In this document: in pieces, positions 1 through 5,261 of the stretch
Layout: each line of letters begins with the position of its first letter
Position numbering within the stretch: position 1 is the stretch's first letter
Program-made: the position numbers and the translations under genes
Assembly (NCBI GenBank): GCA_041488235.1
Contig: JBGPOW010000243.1
Span: forward strand, 1-6,525
DNA length: 6,525 bases
Source of the DNA: DP-19 sp041488235
Lineage (GTDB): Bacteria > Desulfobacterota > Binatia > UTPRO1
Direction: 5' to 3'
The notes under the pieces: model-generated
What the model was told of the DNA's origin: nothing
The model's database searches: none
The model's input: only the letters and a program-made list of their open reading frames with translations

Positions 1-113
1 CCGAAGATCTCGACCTCCTCGAGCGTGTAGGCGAGTCCCTTTTCCTCGAGCACGAGGCGGACGATGCGCGTGTAGACGCTCCGCGCGAGACCGTAGACGG
101 TGAGCTCACTCAT
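1..113 (-). CDS. Glutathione S-transferase-like protein, N-terminal fragment
   Basis: This is the first 37 codons of a gene that runs off the left edge, starting at the ATG whose complement is 111-113. The peptide begins MSELTVYGLARSVYTRI and continues as a short strand, a helix rich in Arg/Val/Leu (IVRLVLEEKGL) and a second strand (YTLEEVEIF). This is the beta-alpha-beta start of the thioredoxin-like domain of glutathione S-transferases. In that family a Ser, Tyr or Cys just after strand 1 activates glutathione; Ser12 (or Tyr14) sits there. AAAGGG lies 8 nt upstream of the ATG on the minus strand and supports this start. The C-terminal helical domain is outside the window, so neither subclass nor substrate can be named. 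It is divergent from the ABC exporter operon. Confidence 0.72.
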   Translation of the reverse strand, partial: MSELTVYGLARSVYTRIVRLVLEEKGLAYTLEEVEIF

Positions 114-135
114 GGTGGCGACCCTTTCGTCGCCT

Positions 136-164
136 AGCCTACGGCCGGTGCCGACGCGAGCGAA
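136..164 (-). promoter_or_regulatory. Possible promoter for the GST-like gene
   Basis: On the minus strand a -10-like TAGGCT (complement of 136-141) lies 17 nt from a weak -35-like TTCGCT (complement of 159-164). Transcription would start near 129-130, giving a leader of about 16 nt that includes the AAAGGG ribosome site. The -35 match is poor (3 of 6), so this is only a candidate. Confidence 0.25.
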
Positions 165-187
165 CGCAGCGCGGCAACCGGCTTTTT
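144..187 (+). terminator. Terminator-like hairpin with T run, upstream of the ABC operon
   Basis: The left arm GCCGGTGCCG (144-153) pairs with CGGC (172-175) plus ACCGGC (177-182), giving 10 bp with one bulged A at 176. The 18-nt loop could itself form a small inner stem. Five T residues (183-187) follow directly, the classic intrinsic terminator layout for plus-strand transcription. It lies between a leftward gene and a rightward operon, where no plus-strand gene ends. It may act as an attenuator in the operon leader, or block antisense reading from the GST side. It also overlaps the candidate GST promoter, so it could instead be an operator dyad. Confidence 0.45.
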
Positions 188-262
188 CCGTGCGGTCCGC
201 AGGAAATCATCACGTCCTCATCAGGACTCGACGCGGCCGGGAGTCGTAGGATCGTGCTCGCC

Positions 263-1393
263 ATGTTGACGCGCATCGCCCGACGCAACCTGCTCTACGA
301 CCAACGCCGCTTCGTCGCGATCGCGGCCGGAGTCTGCTTCTCGGTGGCGCTCGTGCTCGTCCAGCTCGGGCTCTTCGTCGGCCTCACCGAAAACGCGTCG
401 CAGATCGTCGATCACACACCGGGCGACATCTGGGTGATGGCCCGCAACACCGGGAACTTCCAGTGGGGGCAGCTCATGCCGCAACGGACGCTGGCGGTCG
501 TGCGGAGCACATCCGGCATCGCCTGGGCGCGCGAGCTGGTCGTCGGGTGGACGCAACTCCGGCATCCGGACGGCGGCATGCAGCAGCTCGAGGTGATCGG
601 CTTCGACACCGCGGCACGCGTCGGCGCGCCGTGGCGAGTCGTCGCCGGGACGCTCGACGAGCTCGCGATTCCCGGCCGCGTCGCGCTCGACGAATCGGCG
701 ATGGAGAAGCTCGGCGCCTTTCACGTCGGCGATCATCGCGAGATCCGCGACCAGCGGGTGCGCGTCGCGGCGACGACCCGCGGCATCACCTCGTTCACGA
801 CCGTCCCGTTCGTCTTCACGTCGCTCACGACGGCGCGGGCGCTCACCGGCTACGTCGGCCCCGACGACACCGTGTACGTCGTCGCCGGCCTCGCACCCGG
901 CGCGTCGGGCGCGGCGACGATCGCGGCGCTGCGCGCGCGACTCCGCCACCTCGACGTCCTCTCACGCGCGCGCTTCAGCGCCCGCACCCGCCGGTACTGG
1001 ATGTTCGAGACCGGGATGGGCATCGGGTTTCTCCTCACGTCGTCGCTCGCGATCGCCGTCGGGACAGTGATCGTGAGCCAGGCGATCTACGCCGCGACCA
1101 ACGAGCACTTCTCCGAGTACGGCACGTTGAAGGCGATGGGCATGAGCAACGTGCGGCTCGCGGCAGTCGTCATCGTTCAAGGCTTGATCTCAGGCGTGGT
1201 CGGAGCGCTTCCCGGTTGCGCCCTCGGCGCGCTCGTGGTCGCGCTCGCGCGCGCACGCGGGCTCGAGGCGATCTTTGCGCCGCGCCTGGTCGCAGCGACG
1301 GTCGTGGTGGCATGGCTCGCGTGCGTCGTCGCCGCCGCGACGTCAGTACGGCGGGTGTGGAAGCTCGAGCCTGCGCTGGTGTTCCGCACGTGA
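263..1393 (+). CDS. ABC exporter permease, FtsX/MacB/DevC-like
   Basis: An inner-membrane subunit of a tripartite ABC exporter. Numbered from the in-frame GTG at 254, the protein has one N-terminal membrane segment (about 20-44) after a basic stretch (RIARRNLLYDQRR). A soluble, presumably periplasmic domain of about 205 residues follows, then three more segments (about 254-280, 302-332, 345-363). This 1+3 topology with a large domain after TM1 is that of the FtsX/MacB/DevC family. EYGTLKAMGMS, between TM2 and TM3, fits the cytoplasmic loop that contacts the ATPase, and the tail KLEPALVFR is a familiar family ending. The start is ambiguous. ATG 263 gives 376 aa and the expected N-terminus but has TAGGA 12 nt upstream. 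GTG 254 gives 379 aa with GGAG 10 nt upstream. The stop overlaps the next gene's GTG. The substrate cannot be read from the sequence. Confidence 0.9.
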   Translation: MLTRIARRNLLYDQRRFVAIAAGVCFSVALVLVQLGLFVGLTENASQIVDHTPGDIWVMARNTGNFQWGQLMPQRTLAVVRSTSGIAWARELVVGWTQLRHPDGGMQQLEVIGFDTAARVGAPWRVVAGTLDELAIPGRVALDESAMEKLGAFHVGDHREIRDQRVRVAATTRGITSFTTVPFVFTSLTTARALTGYVGPDDTVYVVAGLAPGASGAATIAALRARLRHLDVLSRARFSARTRRYWMFETGMGIGFLLTSSLAIAVGTVIVSQAIYAATNEHFSEYGTLKAMGMSNVRLAAVVIVQGLISGVVGALPGCALGALVVALARARGLEAIFAPRLVAATVVVAWLACVVAAATSVRRVWKLEPALVFRT

Positions 1394-2145
1394 CCGCCTC
1401 CGCGCATCAGCGCGCCCTCCCCGACGCGGTCTCCCCGCCGGTGCTCGCGCTCGAGGGGGTGAGCCGCCGCTTCGGCGAAGGCGCGACGATCGTCCACGCC
1501 GTGCGGAGCGCGACGCTCGCGGTCACGCCGGGCGAAGTCGTCGCGATCATGGGTCCCTCCGGAAGCGGCAAATCCACCCTGCTCTCGATCATGGGCGGCC
1601 TCCTCGCACCCGACGGTGGCGCGGCAGCGATCGCTGGGCAAGATCTCGCCGCGCTCTCGCCCGCGGCGTTGGCGCGCCTGCGGCGCACGCGTCTCGGATT
1701 CGTGTTCCAGAAGTTCAATCTCCTGCGGGCGCTCACCGCGCTCGAGAACGTCGAGCTCAGCCTCGTGCTCTCCGGCATCGCGGCGTCGGCGGCACGTGCG
1801 CGCGCCGCCGACGCGCTCGGCGAGGTCGGGCTGACACCACGGTCGCACGCTCTGCCGCGCGACTTGAGCGGCGGCGAGCAGCAGCGCGTCGCCATCGCGC
1901 GCGCGCTCGCCCCGGCACCGGCGCTCATCCTCGCCGACGAGCCGACCGGCGCCCTCGATTCGGTGAGCGGACGGCTCGTCATCGATCTCATCTGCACGCA
2001 CGTCCACAAGCGCGGCGCGGCCGCGGTGATCGTCACACACGACCATCGTATCCGCGCCGCCGTCGATCGCATCCTGTGGATGGAGGACGGCGTGCTCAGC
2101 GAGGGTATCCATGCGGACGCGTCGGATTCACGCGCTCTTGGTTAG
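1390..2145 (+). CDS. ABC exporter ATP-binding protein, DevA/LolD/MacB-like
   Basis: A 251-residue cytoplasmic ATPase that should drive the adjacent permease. All ATPase motifs are present: Walker A GPSGSGKST (55-63), Q-loop Gln107 in FVFQKFNLL, signature LSGGEQQR (159-166), Walker B LILADEP with Glu184, D-loop ALD (188-190) and switch His217 in VTHD. FQKFNLL and the LSGGEQQR form are typical of the LolD/MacB/DevA branch that partners FtsX-like permeases. The start chosen is GTG 1390, which overlaps the permease TGA by 4 nt (GTGA), a usual translational coupling arrangement. There is no clear ribosome site, in keeping with coupling. GTG 1441 (residue 18) is a possible later start. The same frame stays open far upstream through the permease gene, but that is a GC-rich artefact. 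The C-terminal coding end overlaps the adaptor gene by 35 nt. Confidence 0.93.
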   Translation: MTASAHQRALPDAVSPPVLALEGVSRRFGEGATIVHAVRSATLAVTPGEVVAIMGPSGSGKSTLLSIMGGLLAPDGGAAAIAGQDLAALSPAALARLRRTRLGFVFQKFNLLRALTALENVELSLVLSGIAASAARARAADALGEVGLTPRSHALPRDLSGGEQQRVAIARALAPAPALILADEPTGALDSVSGRLVIDLICTHVHKRGAAAVIVTHDHRIRAAVDRILWMEDGVLSEGIHADASDSRALG

Positions 2146-2941
2146 CATCGCGCTCCTCGCGAGCGCGTGTCGGCGCGACGGCGACGGCCTCGCCACCGCC
2201 GCACCGACCGCTCACAGCGAGCCCGAGCGGCACGTCGTCGCGACCGGCCGCATCGAGGGATGGCGCGAGGCCGACGTCATCTCCAAGCTGCCGGGGCGCA
2301 TCCTGGCGATCGAGTACGAGGAAGGCGACACGATCGCGGGCGACGCCCCGGTGGTGCGCCTCGAAGACCGCGACCTCGCAGCCAAGGTGCGCGACGCCGC
2401 CGCACGCGCCGTCAACACCGAGCACGAGCTCGCGCGGATGCGCCGGCTCCACCGCGACGCGATCGTCTCCGCGAGCGATCTCGATCGCGTCGAGGCGGAA
2501 GCACGGAGCGCCGCCGCCGCCCTCGATCTCGCGCGCGTCACCCTCGATTACGCGACGATCAAGGCACCCTTCACCGGCACGATGGTCCGGAAGTTCAAGG
2601 AGGTCGGCGAGGGCGTACTGCTGAGCGGGATACCGGAGCCGCTCTTTCGCATCGCCGATCTCTCGCGCTTGAAGGTGCGTGCCGAAGTCCCCGAGACCGA
2701 CGTCGCCGGCGTACGCGCGGGCGAGTCCGCCGAGGTGACGTTCGAGGCCTACCCCGGCGAGCGCTTCAGTGCCACCGTCACGCGCGTCGGTCTCGCCGTA
2801 GGACGCAAGCACCTCCAGTCCGACGACCCGCGCGAGCGGCGCGACGAGAAGGTGGTCGAGGTCGAGCTGGCGCTCCCCGGCGACCCGCGCTTGAAAAGCG
2901 GCATGACCGTCGACGTCACGTTCCGCGACGAGCGCGGCTGA
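2111..2941 (+). CDS. HlyD/DevB-like periplasmic adaptor lipoprotein of the ABC exporter
   Basis: This should be the membrane-fusion (adaptor) subunit linking the inner-membrane pump to an outer-membrane channel. The 276-residue protein starts with a basic n-region, a hydrophobic core and a lipobox-like LLASAC ending in Cys20, so it is probably a lipoprotein anchored as AcrA/MexA are. The first half of the lipoyl domain is about 55-86 (ISKLPGRILAIEYEEGD). A short helical hairpin follows at about 88-145. The second lipoyl half carries IKAPFTGTMV (150-159), the family's best-known motif. A beta-barrel-like region follows from DLSRLKVRAEV. At 276 residues it is short for the family, mainly because the helical hairpin is small. 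GAGGG (2101-2105) lies 5 nt before the ATG and, with the 35-nt overlap, supports the start. It is last in the operon; no TolC gene follows. Confidence 0.9.
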   Translation: MRTRRIHALLVSIALLASACRRDGDGLATAAPTAHSEPERHVVATGRIEGWREADVISKLPGRILAIEYEEGDTIAGDAPVVRLEDRDLAAKVRDAAARAVNTEHELARMRRLHRDAIVSASDLDRVEAEARSAAAALDLARVTLDYATIKAPFTGTMVRKFKEVGEGVLLSGIPEPLFRIADLSRLKVRAEVPETDVAGVRAGESAEVTFEAYPGERFSATVTRVGLAVGRKHLQSDDPRERRDEKVVEVELALPGDPRLKSGMTVDVTFRDERG

Positions 2942-2992
2942 ACCGGCGAGCACCGACCGCGGCGAGTGTCGTCCTCGCTACCTTCCGCTCAC

Positions 2993-3021
2993 TCGCCAAA
3001 GCGCGGCCGCGGCGCTAGTCT
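2993..3021 (+). promoter_or_regulatory. Candidate promoter for the Spy/CpxP-like gene
   Basis: A -35-like TCGCCA (2993-2998; 4 of 6 matches to TTGACA) is separated by 17 nt from a -10-like TAGTCT (3016-3021). Transcription would begin near 3027-3028, exactly where the structured leader begins. The spacer holds a perfect 10-bp palindrome CGCGGCCGCG (3002-3011), a position used by MerR-type regulators, though GC-rich DNA produces such palindromes by chance. The 9-mer CTCGCTACC occurs twice nearby (2974-2982 and 3020-3028). The promoter assignment is inferred by eye. Confidence 0.38.
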
Positions 3022-3027
3022 CGCTAC

Positions 3028-3103
3028 CACGTGAGGCATGTCGCCCACGTGAGCTCTTCGCCAGGAGAGCTCGAAAACCCGCCGAGCGGGCAACTCCCTC
3101 GGC
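3028..3103 (+). ncRNA. Structured 5' leader, candidate cis-regulatory RNA
   Basis: Four hairpins can be drawn in 76 nt. H1: CACGTG (3028-3033) pairs with CACGTG (3046-3051); after a bulged A3034 the stem continues as GGC with GCC around the 5-nt loop 3038-3042. H2: GAGCTCTTC (3051-3059) pairs with GGAGAGCTC (3064-3072), 9 bp with one T-G wobble, around the loop GCCA. An A-rich linker (3074-3077) follows. Then come two alternatives that cannot coexist. H3a is CCCGC (3078-3082) with GCGGG (3086-3090). H3b is GCCGAG (3081-3086) with CTCGGC (3098-3103). The CTCCCTC stretch (3094-3100) freed in H3a can pair with the ribosome site GGAGG (3107-3111); in H3b its CTC (3098-3100) is locked in a stem. 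This is the logic of a translational switch. I recognise no known riboswitch class. The CACGTG pair could instead be a DNA operator. Confidence 0.45.
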
Positions 3104-3106
3104 AGT

Positions 3107-3111
3107 GGAGG
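3107..3111 (+). promoter_or_regulatory. Strong ribosome binding site deciding the start at 3117
   Basis: GGAGG with a 5-nt spacer (TCACG) to ATG 3117. It rules out the in-frame GTG at 3105, which lies before and partly within the ribosome site. It can pair with CTCC (3094-3097) or CCTC (3097-3100) in the leader, so it could be masked. Confidence 0.8.
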
Positions 3112-3116
3112 TCACG

Positions 3117-3602
3117 ATGTATCCAGGCATGCTCTATTGGTGGAAGGTGCGGCACTACGGCGGCGACGCCGGCGTGCACGCGGGCAGGTGCGGCGTCGAA
3201 GGATCGTACGCGCGCCGCGGCTGCGAGACCGGCTACGAGGCGAGCGGACGGTTCGGCGACGCCGGACTCGGCGTTCGCAGACCGCTGCGCTTCCTCGCCT
3301 ACAAGCTCGAGCTCGACGAGAAGCAGGTCGGCGAGCTGGCGAAGATCCTCGCCGACTTGAAGACCGAGCGCGCGCAGGCCGAGGTCGACGGCCGCCGCAC
3401 GCTCGCGAGCTTCGCCGACGCTCTCGGGCGCGAGCAGTTCGACGAGCCCTCGGCGCAGCAAGCCGCGCAGCTCCGCGTCGCGAGCGCCGAGCGCCTGCGC
3501 GAGGCCGTCGTGCAGGCGTTGAAGCGCCTGCACGCCATGCTCGATCCCGAGCAGCGCGAGCGCTTGGCGTACCTGATCCGCACCGGCACGCTCACGCTGT
3601 AA
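3117..3602 (+). CDS. Spy/CpxP/CnrR-like (LTXXQ-type) helical protein, possible metal or envelope-stress sensor
   Basis: A 161-residue protein in two parts. Residues 1-52 (MYPGMLYWWKVRHYGG onward) are rich in Gly, Arg and aromatics, with His13, His21, Cys25 and Cys36. Residues 53-161 are almost wholly helical and charged. They start with RRPLRFLAYKLELDEKQ and end near LDPEQRERLAYLI. The two L-D/T-x-x-Q elements (LDEKQ at 66-70 and LDPEQ at 142-146) are the hallmarks of the Spy/CpxP family, which also includes the heavy-metal sensors CnrR and ZraP. Those relatives are periplasmic, but here no hydrophobic signal segment is visible, so location is open. The Cys/His-bearing head may bind metal; this is inferred from composition only. 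It is monocistronic, with its own candidate promoter, structured leader and strong GGAGG. Family assignment is fairly firm; function is not. Confidence 0.75.
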   Translation: MYPGMLYWWKVRHYGGDAGVHAGRCGVEGSYARRGCETGYEASGRFGDAGLGVRRPLRFLAYKLELDEKQVGELAKILADLKTERAQAEVDGRRTLASFADALGREQFDEPSAQQAAQLRVASAERLREAVVQALKRLHAMLDPEQRERLAYLIRTGTLTL

Positions 3603-3608
3603 CGACGA

Positions 3609-3648
3609 GCGCGGCGCCCGCCTCGCCGATTCCGAGCGGGCGCCGCGC
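3609..3648 (+). terminator. Terminator-like hairpin after the Spy/CpxP-like gene
   Basis: A perfect 13-bp inverted repeat: GCGCGGCGCCCGC (3609-3621) pairs with GCGGGCGCCGCGC (3636-3648) around a 14-nt loop, 6 nt after the TAA stop. No clean T run follows on either strand. It lies between convergent genes and could serve both, though it is closer to the plus-strand gene. Confidence 0.65.
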
Positions 3649-3702
3649 GACTCTAGTTGGCTCGGCAGGCAATCAGCGCCTCGGCCATCTTCCACGTCAC
3701 TG

Positions 3703-3725
3703 CGCCGCCGGCGGGCGAGGCGGCG
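3703..3725 (-). terminator. Possible weak terminator hairpin downstream of the SDR gene
   Basis: CGCCGCC (3703-3709) and GGCGGCG (3719-3725) form a 7-bp perfect stem with a 9-nt loop, about 35 nt beyond the SDR stop. There is no T run on the minus strand. It may be incidental in such GC-rich DNA. Confidence 0.25.
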
Positions 3726-3759
3726 GTCGAGCGAAGCGCGTACCGCCCGACGGATCACG

Positions 3760-4632
3760 TCAGCCGTCGTTCGGAGCGAAGAGCTGTCGACGCGTCGATT
3801 CGACGAGGCGCTCGGCCAGAAAGAGACTCAGCGCCGGCGACAGCCGGTCGAGCCACCAGAAGGCCCTCCACCACGCCGGCACGATGATGATCGCGCGATT
3901 GCGGGCGACCTGATCGAGCACCTTCGTCGCGAAGCGCCGCACGTCCATCGGCCGCAGGCGCTCGAACATCTGGCGCGCGCGAGCCCGCTGCTCCTGCTCG
4001 GGGATGGCGGCGACGAAAATACCGTGCGTGCCTCCGGAGAGGAGCGGCGTACGGATGACGCCGGGGCAGAGCACGCTCGCGCGCACGCCTGCCGACGCGG
4101 CCTCCACACGCAACGCCTTCGAGAGTCCGACGACGGCGTGCTTGGTCGTGGAGTAGCTCGCGAGCATCGGCCCCGGCATCAGCCCCTGCATCGAGGCGGT
4201 GTTCACGATGTGCCCGAACCCTTGGCGCAGCATCAGCGGATACGCCGCTTGCACGCCGTGCACCACGCCGCGGACGTTGACGTCGATGATGCGGTTCCAC
4301 GCCGCGATCGTGTGATCGCGGAGCTCGCCGCCGACGCCGATGCCGGCGTTGTTGAACATGAAATCGACGCGACCGTGCTCGGCCGCGACGTTCTCGACGA
4401 GACGCTGCACGCTCACGAAATCCGTGACGTCGAGGACGAATCCCGACGCCGCGCGTCCCGGCCCCGACGGCATGGCGGCAGCGGCCTCGTGTACCTCAGC
4501 GTCGAGGTCGGCGAGCACGACGCAGGCGCCGCGGCGCGCCAGCTCCTCCGAAAGCGCGCGGCCGATCCCCGACGCGCCGCCGGTGACGATCGCCACGGCG
4601 CCGTCGAAGATGCGCAGCCCCGTCGACGTCAT
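3760..4632 (-). CDS. Short-chain dehydrogenase/reductase (SDR), NAD(P)-dependent
   Basis: A 290-residue classical SDR oxidoreductase, start ATG at 4632-4630. All landmarks are intact: nucleotide-binding TGGASGIG (17-24), NNAG (94-97), catalytic Asn119, Ser147, Tyr160 and Lys164 in YSTTK. Asp42 at the end of the second strand favours NAD(H) over NADP(H). The protein runs some 40 residues beyond the usual 250. The tail IIIVPAWWRAFWWLDRLSP followed by LSLFLAERLV is rich in Trp and hydrophobics and may touch a membrane or bind a lipid-like substrate; similar tails occur in SDRs of actinobacteria and deltaproteobacteria. The frame is open up to 4869, but those codons overlap the VOC gene and look non-coding. 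It lies 7 nt after the VOC stop, so the two are probably co-transcribed. The substrate cannot be named. Confidence 0.92.
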   Translation of the reverse strand: MTSTGLRIFDGAVAIVTGGASGIGRALSEELARRGACVVLADLDAEVHEAAAAMPSGPGRAASGFVLDVTDFVSVQRLVENVAAEHGRVDFMFNNAGIGVGGELRDHTIAAWNRIIDVNVRGVVHGVQAAYPLMLRQGFGHIVNTASMQGLMPGPMLASYSTTKHAVVGLSKALRVEAASAGVRASVLCPGVIRTPLLSGGTHGIFVAAIPEQEQRARARQMFERLRPMDVRRFATKVLDQVARNRAIIIVPAWWRAFWWLDRLSPALSLFLAERLVESTRRQLFAPNDG

Positions 4633-4639
4633 TCGCTTT

Positions 4640-5065
4640 TCACCGGCTCGCGGCAGAGGCGGCCGTCGATGCGAAATACCACTGGTGCCCTTCGGGATCG
4701 CGTGCCGTGTACATCCGGTGGCGCCACGGCATGTCGGCCGGCTCGGTCTCGACCGTCGCGCCGGCGGCGCGCGCGCGACCGCAATGCGCGTCGACGTCGT
4801 CCACGAGGACGTAGATGCCGCTCTCCAACGCGGGGAGTCGCCGCGGAGAGGTGGTGCCCCACTTCGCACTCGCGTGACCGATCATGACCACCGCGTCGGC
4901 GAAACCCGTCTCCGCGTGGACGTGATCGGGGTCGTCGGCGTCGACCTCGTAGATGCGGGTCTCGAACCCGAACGCGCGGTGCAGGAACTCGAGATACGTC
5001 TTCACGTCGTCGACGTAGAGAAACGGGAACATGCGTTGCGCGGCAGGCAGCTGGCTCTCCGTCAT
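4640..5065 (-). CDS. VOC superfamily (glyoxalase/bleomycin-resistance fold, PhnB-like) protein
   Basis: A 141-residue protein made of two beta-alpha-beta-beta-beta modules (about 12-63 and 83-132), the vicinal oxygen chelate fold. FPFLYVDDVKTYLEFLHRAF opens the first module and GIYVLVDDVDAH the second. ARDPEGHQWYF (121-131) near the end is the typical PhnB/glyoxalase-like closing strand. His48, His50 and Glu125 are possible metal ligands, but this subgroup contains many proteins without a known reaction, so enzyme activity is unproven. ATG 5065 is chosen because GGAGGGA (complement of 5071-5077) lies 5 nt upstream; an in-frame extension to 5125 lacks family-like sequence. It is followed after 7 nt by the SDR gene. 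Confidence 0.85.
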   Translation of the reverse strand: MTESQLPAAQRMFPFLYVDDVKTYLEFLHRAFGFETRIYEVDADDPDHVHAETGFADAVVMIGHASAKWGTTSPRRLPALESGIYVLVDDVDAHCGRARAAGATVETEPADMPWRHRMYTARDPEGHQWYFASTAASAASR

Positions 5066-5070
5066 GCGAC

Positions 5071-5077
5071 TCCCTCC
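5071..5077 (-). promoter_or_regulatory. Strong ribosome binding site for the VOC gene
   Basis: GGAGGGA on the minus strand, 5 nt before ATG 5065. It fixes the start of the VOC protein and excludes the longer frame. Confidence 0.8.
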
Positions 5078-5119
5078 AGTCGGCGCGCCGATTTGCCGGT
5101 GTTCAGTGGCGCACGTCCC

Positions 5120-5150
5120 AATCAACTTCTCACGCCGCCGTCGGTGTCAA
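5120..5150 (-). promoter_or_regulatory. Candidate promoter for the VOC-SDR pair
   Basis: On the minus strand a perfect -35 TTGACA (complement of 5145-5150) lies 19 nt from a weak -10-like TTGATT (complement of 5120-5125; 3 of 6 matches). The spacing is longer than ideal. The -35 lies inside the reading frame of the plus-strand gene remnant. Confidence 0.28.
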
Positions 5151-5220
5151 GCACGAGCTCCACTACCTGCACCCGGTGCCGATCAGCGAGATCTACGAGC
5201 GCTGGATCGGCCGGCGATGA
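5146..5220 (+). pseudogene. Orphan C-terminal fragment resembling SRPBCC/ArsR-fusion proteins
   Basis: The plus strand encodes VK, then HELHYLHPVPISEIYERW, then IGRR and tandem stops (TGATGA, 5218-5223). From memory of the family, HPVPISEIYERWIG closely matches the segment near the C-terminus of SRPBCC-domain proteins fused to ArsR-type regulators, where about 15-20 more residues of helix usually follow. Here it ends at once. Upstream codons in the same frame (about 5090-5145) do not look like that family, and no start with a ribosome site is visible. It lies against the direction of both neighbours. I infer a decayed remnant left by deletion, but an independent short peptide cannot be excluded. 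Confidence 0.4.
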
Positions 5221-5261
5221 TGACGCGACGCTGGCAGAAGCCGCCGGCGTGACGCGCGGGC

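Noticed and set aside
214..227. Small inverted repeat GTCCT/AGGAC before the ABC operon
   Set aside because: Only 5 bp with a 4-nt loop and no supporting context; expected by chance.
463..1389. Long upstream extension of the ATPase reading frame across the permease gene
   Set aside because: Its product is Arg/Ala/Gly-rich with no domain, while the permease in the other frame is a clear membrane protein; the ATPase fits a GTG start at 1390.
1177..2112. Long minus-strand open frame opposite the ATPase
   Set aside because: Antisense shadow of a well-conserved ABC ATPase; the composition is typical of a GC-rich reverse frame and no family motif is visible.
3028..3103. Short repeats here as a CRISPR-like or tRNA-like element
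   Set aside because: Only two copies of an 8-9 bp repeat with no spacer structure, and no CCA end, anticodon arm or T-loop signature.
3024..3758. Minus-strand frame of 244 codons opposite the Spy/CpxP-like gene
   Set aside because: It mirrors a gene with an ideal ribosome site and family motifs, and would run through both its leader and terminator hairpins.
4024..4887. Plus-strand frame of 287 codons opposite the SDR and VOC genes
   Set aside because: Shadow frame rich in Arg, His and Asp; both opposite genes have full motif sets.
5066..5125. Longer start for the VOC protein at 5125
   Set aside because: The GGAGGGA site placed 5 nt before ATG 5065 fixes the shorter start, and the extra 20 residues are not family-like.
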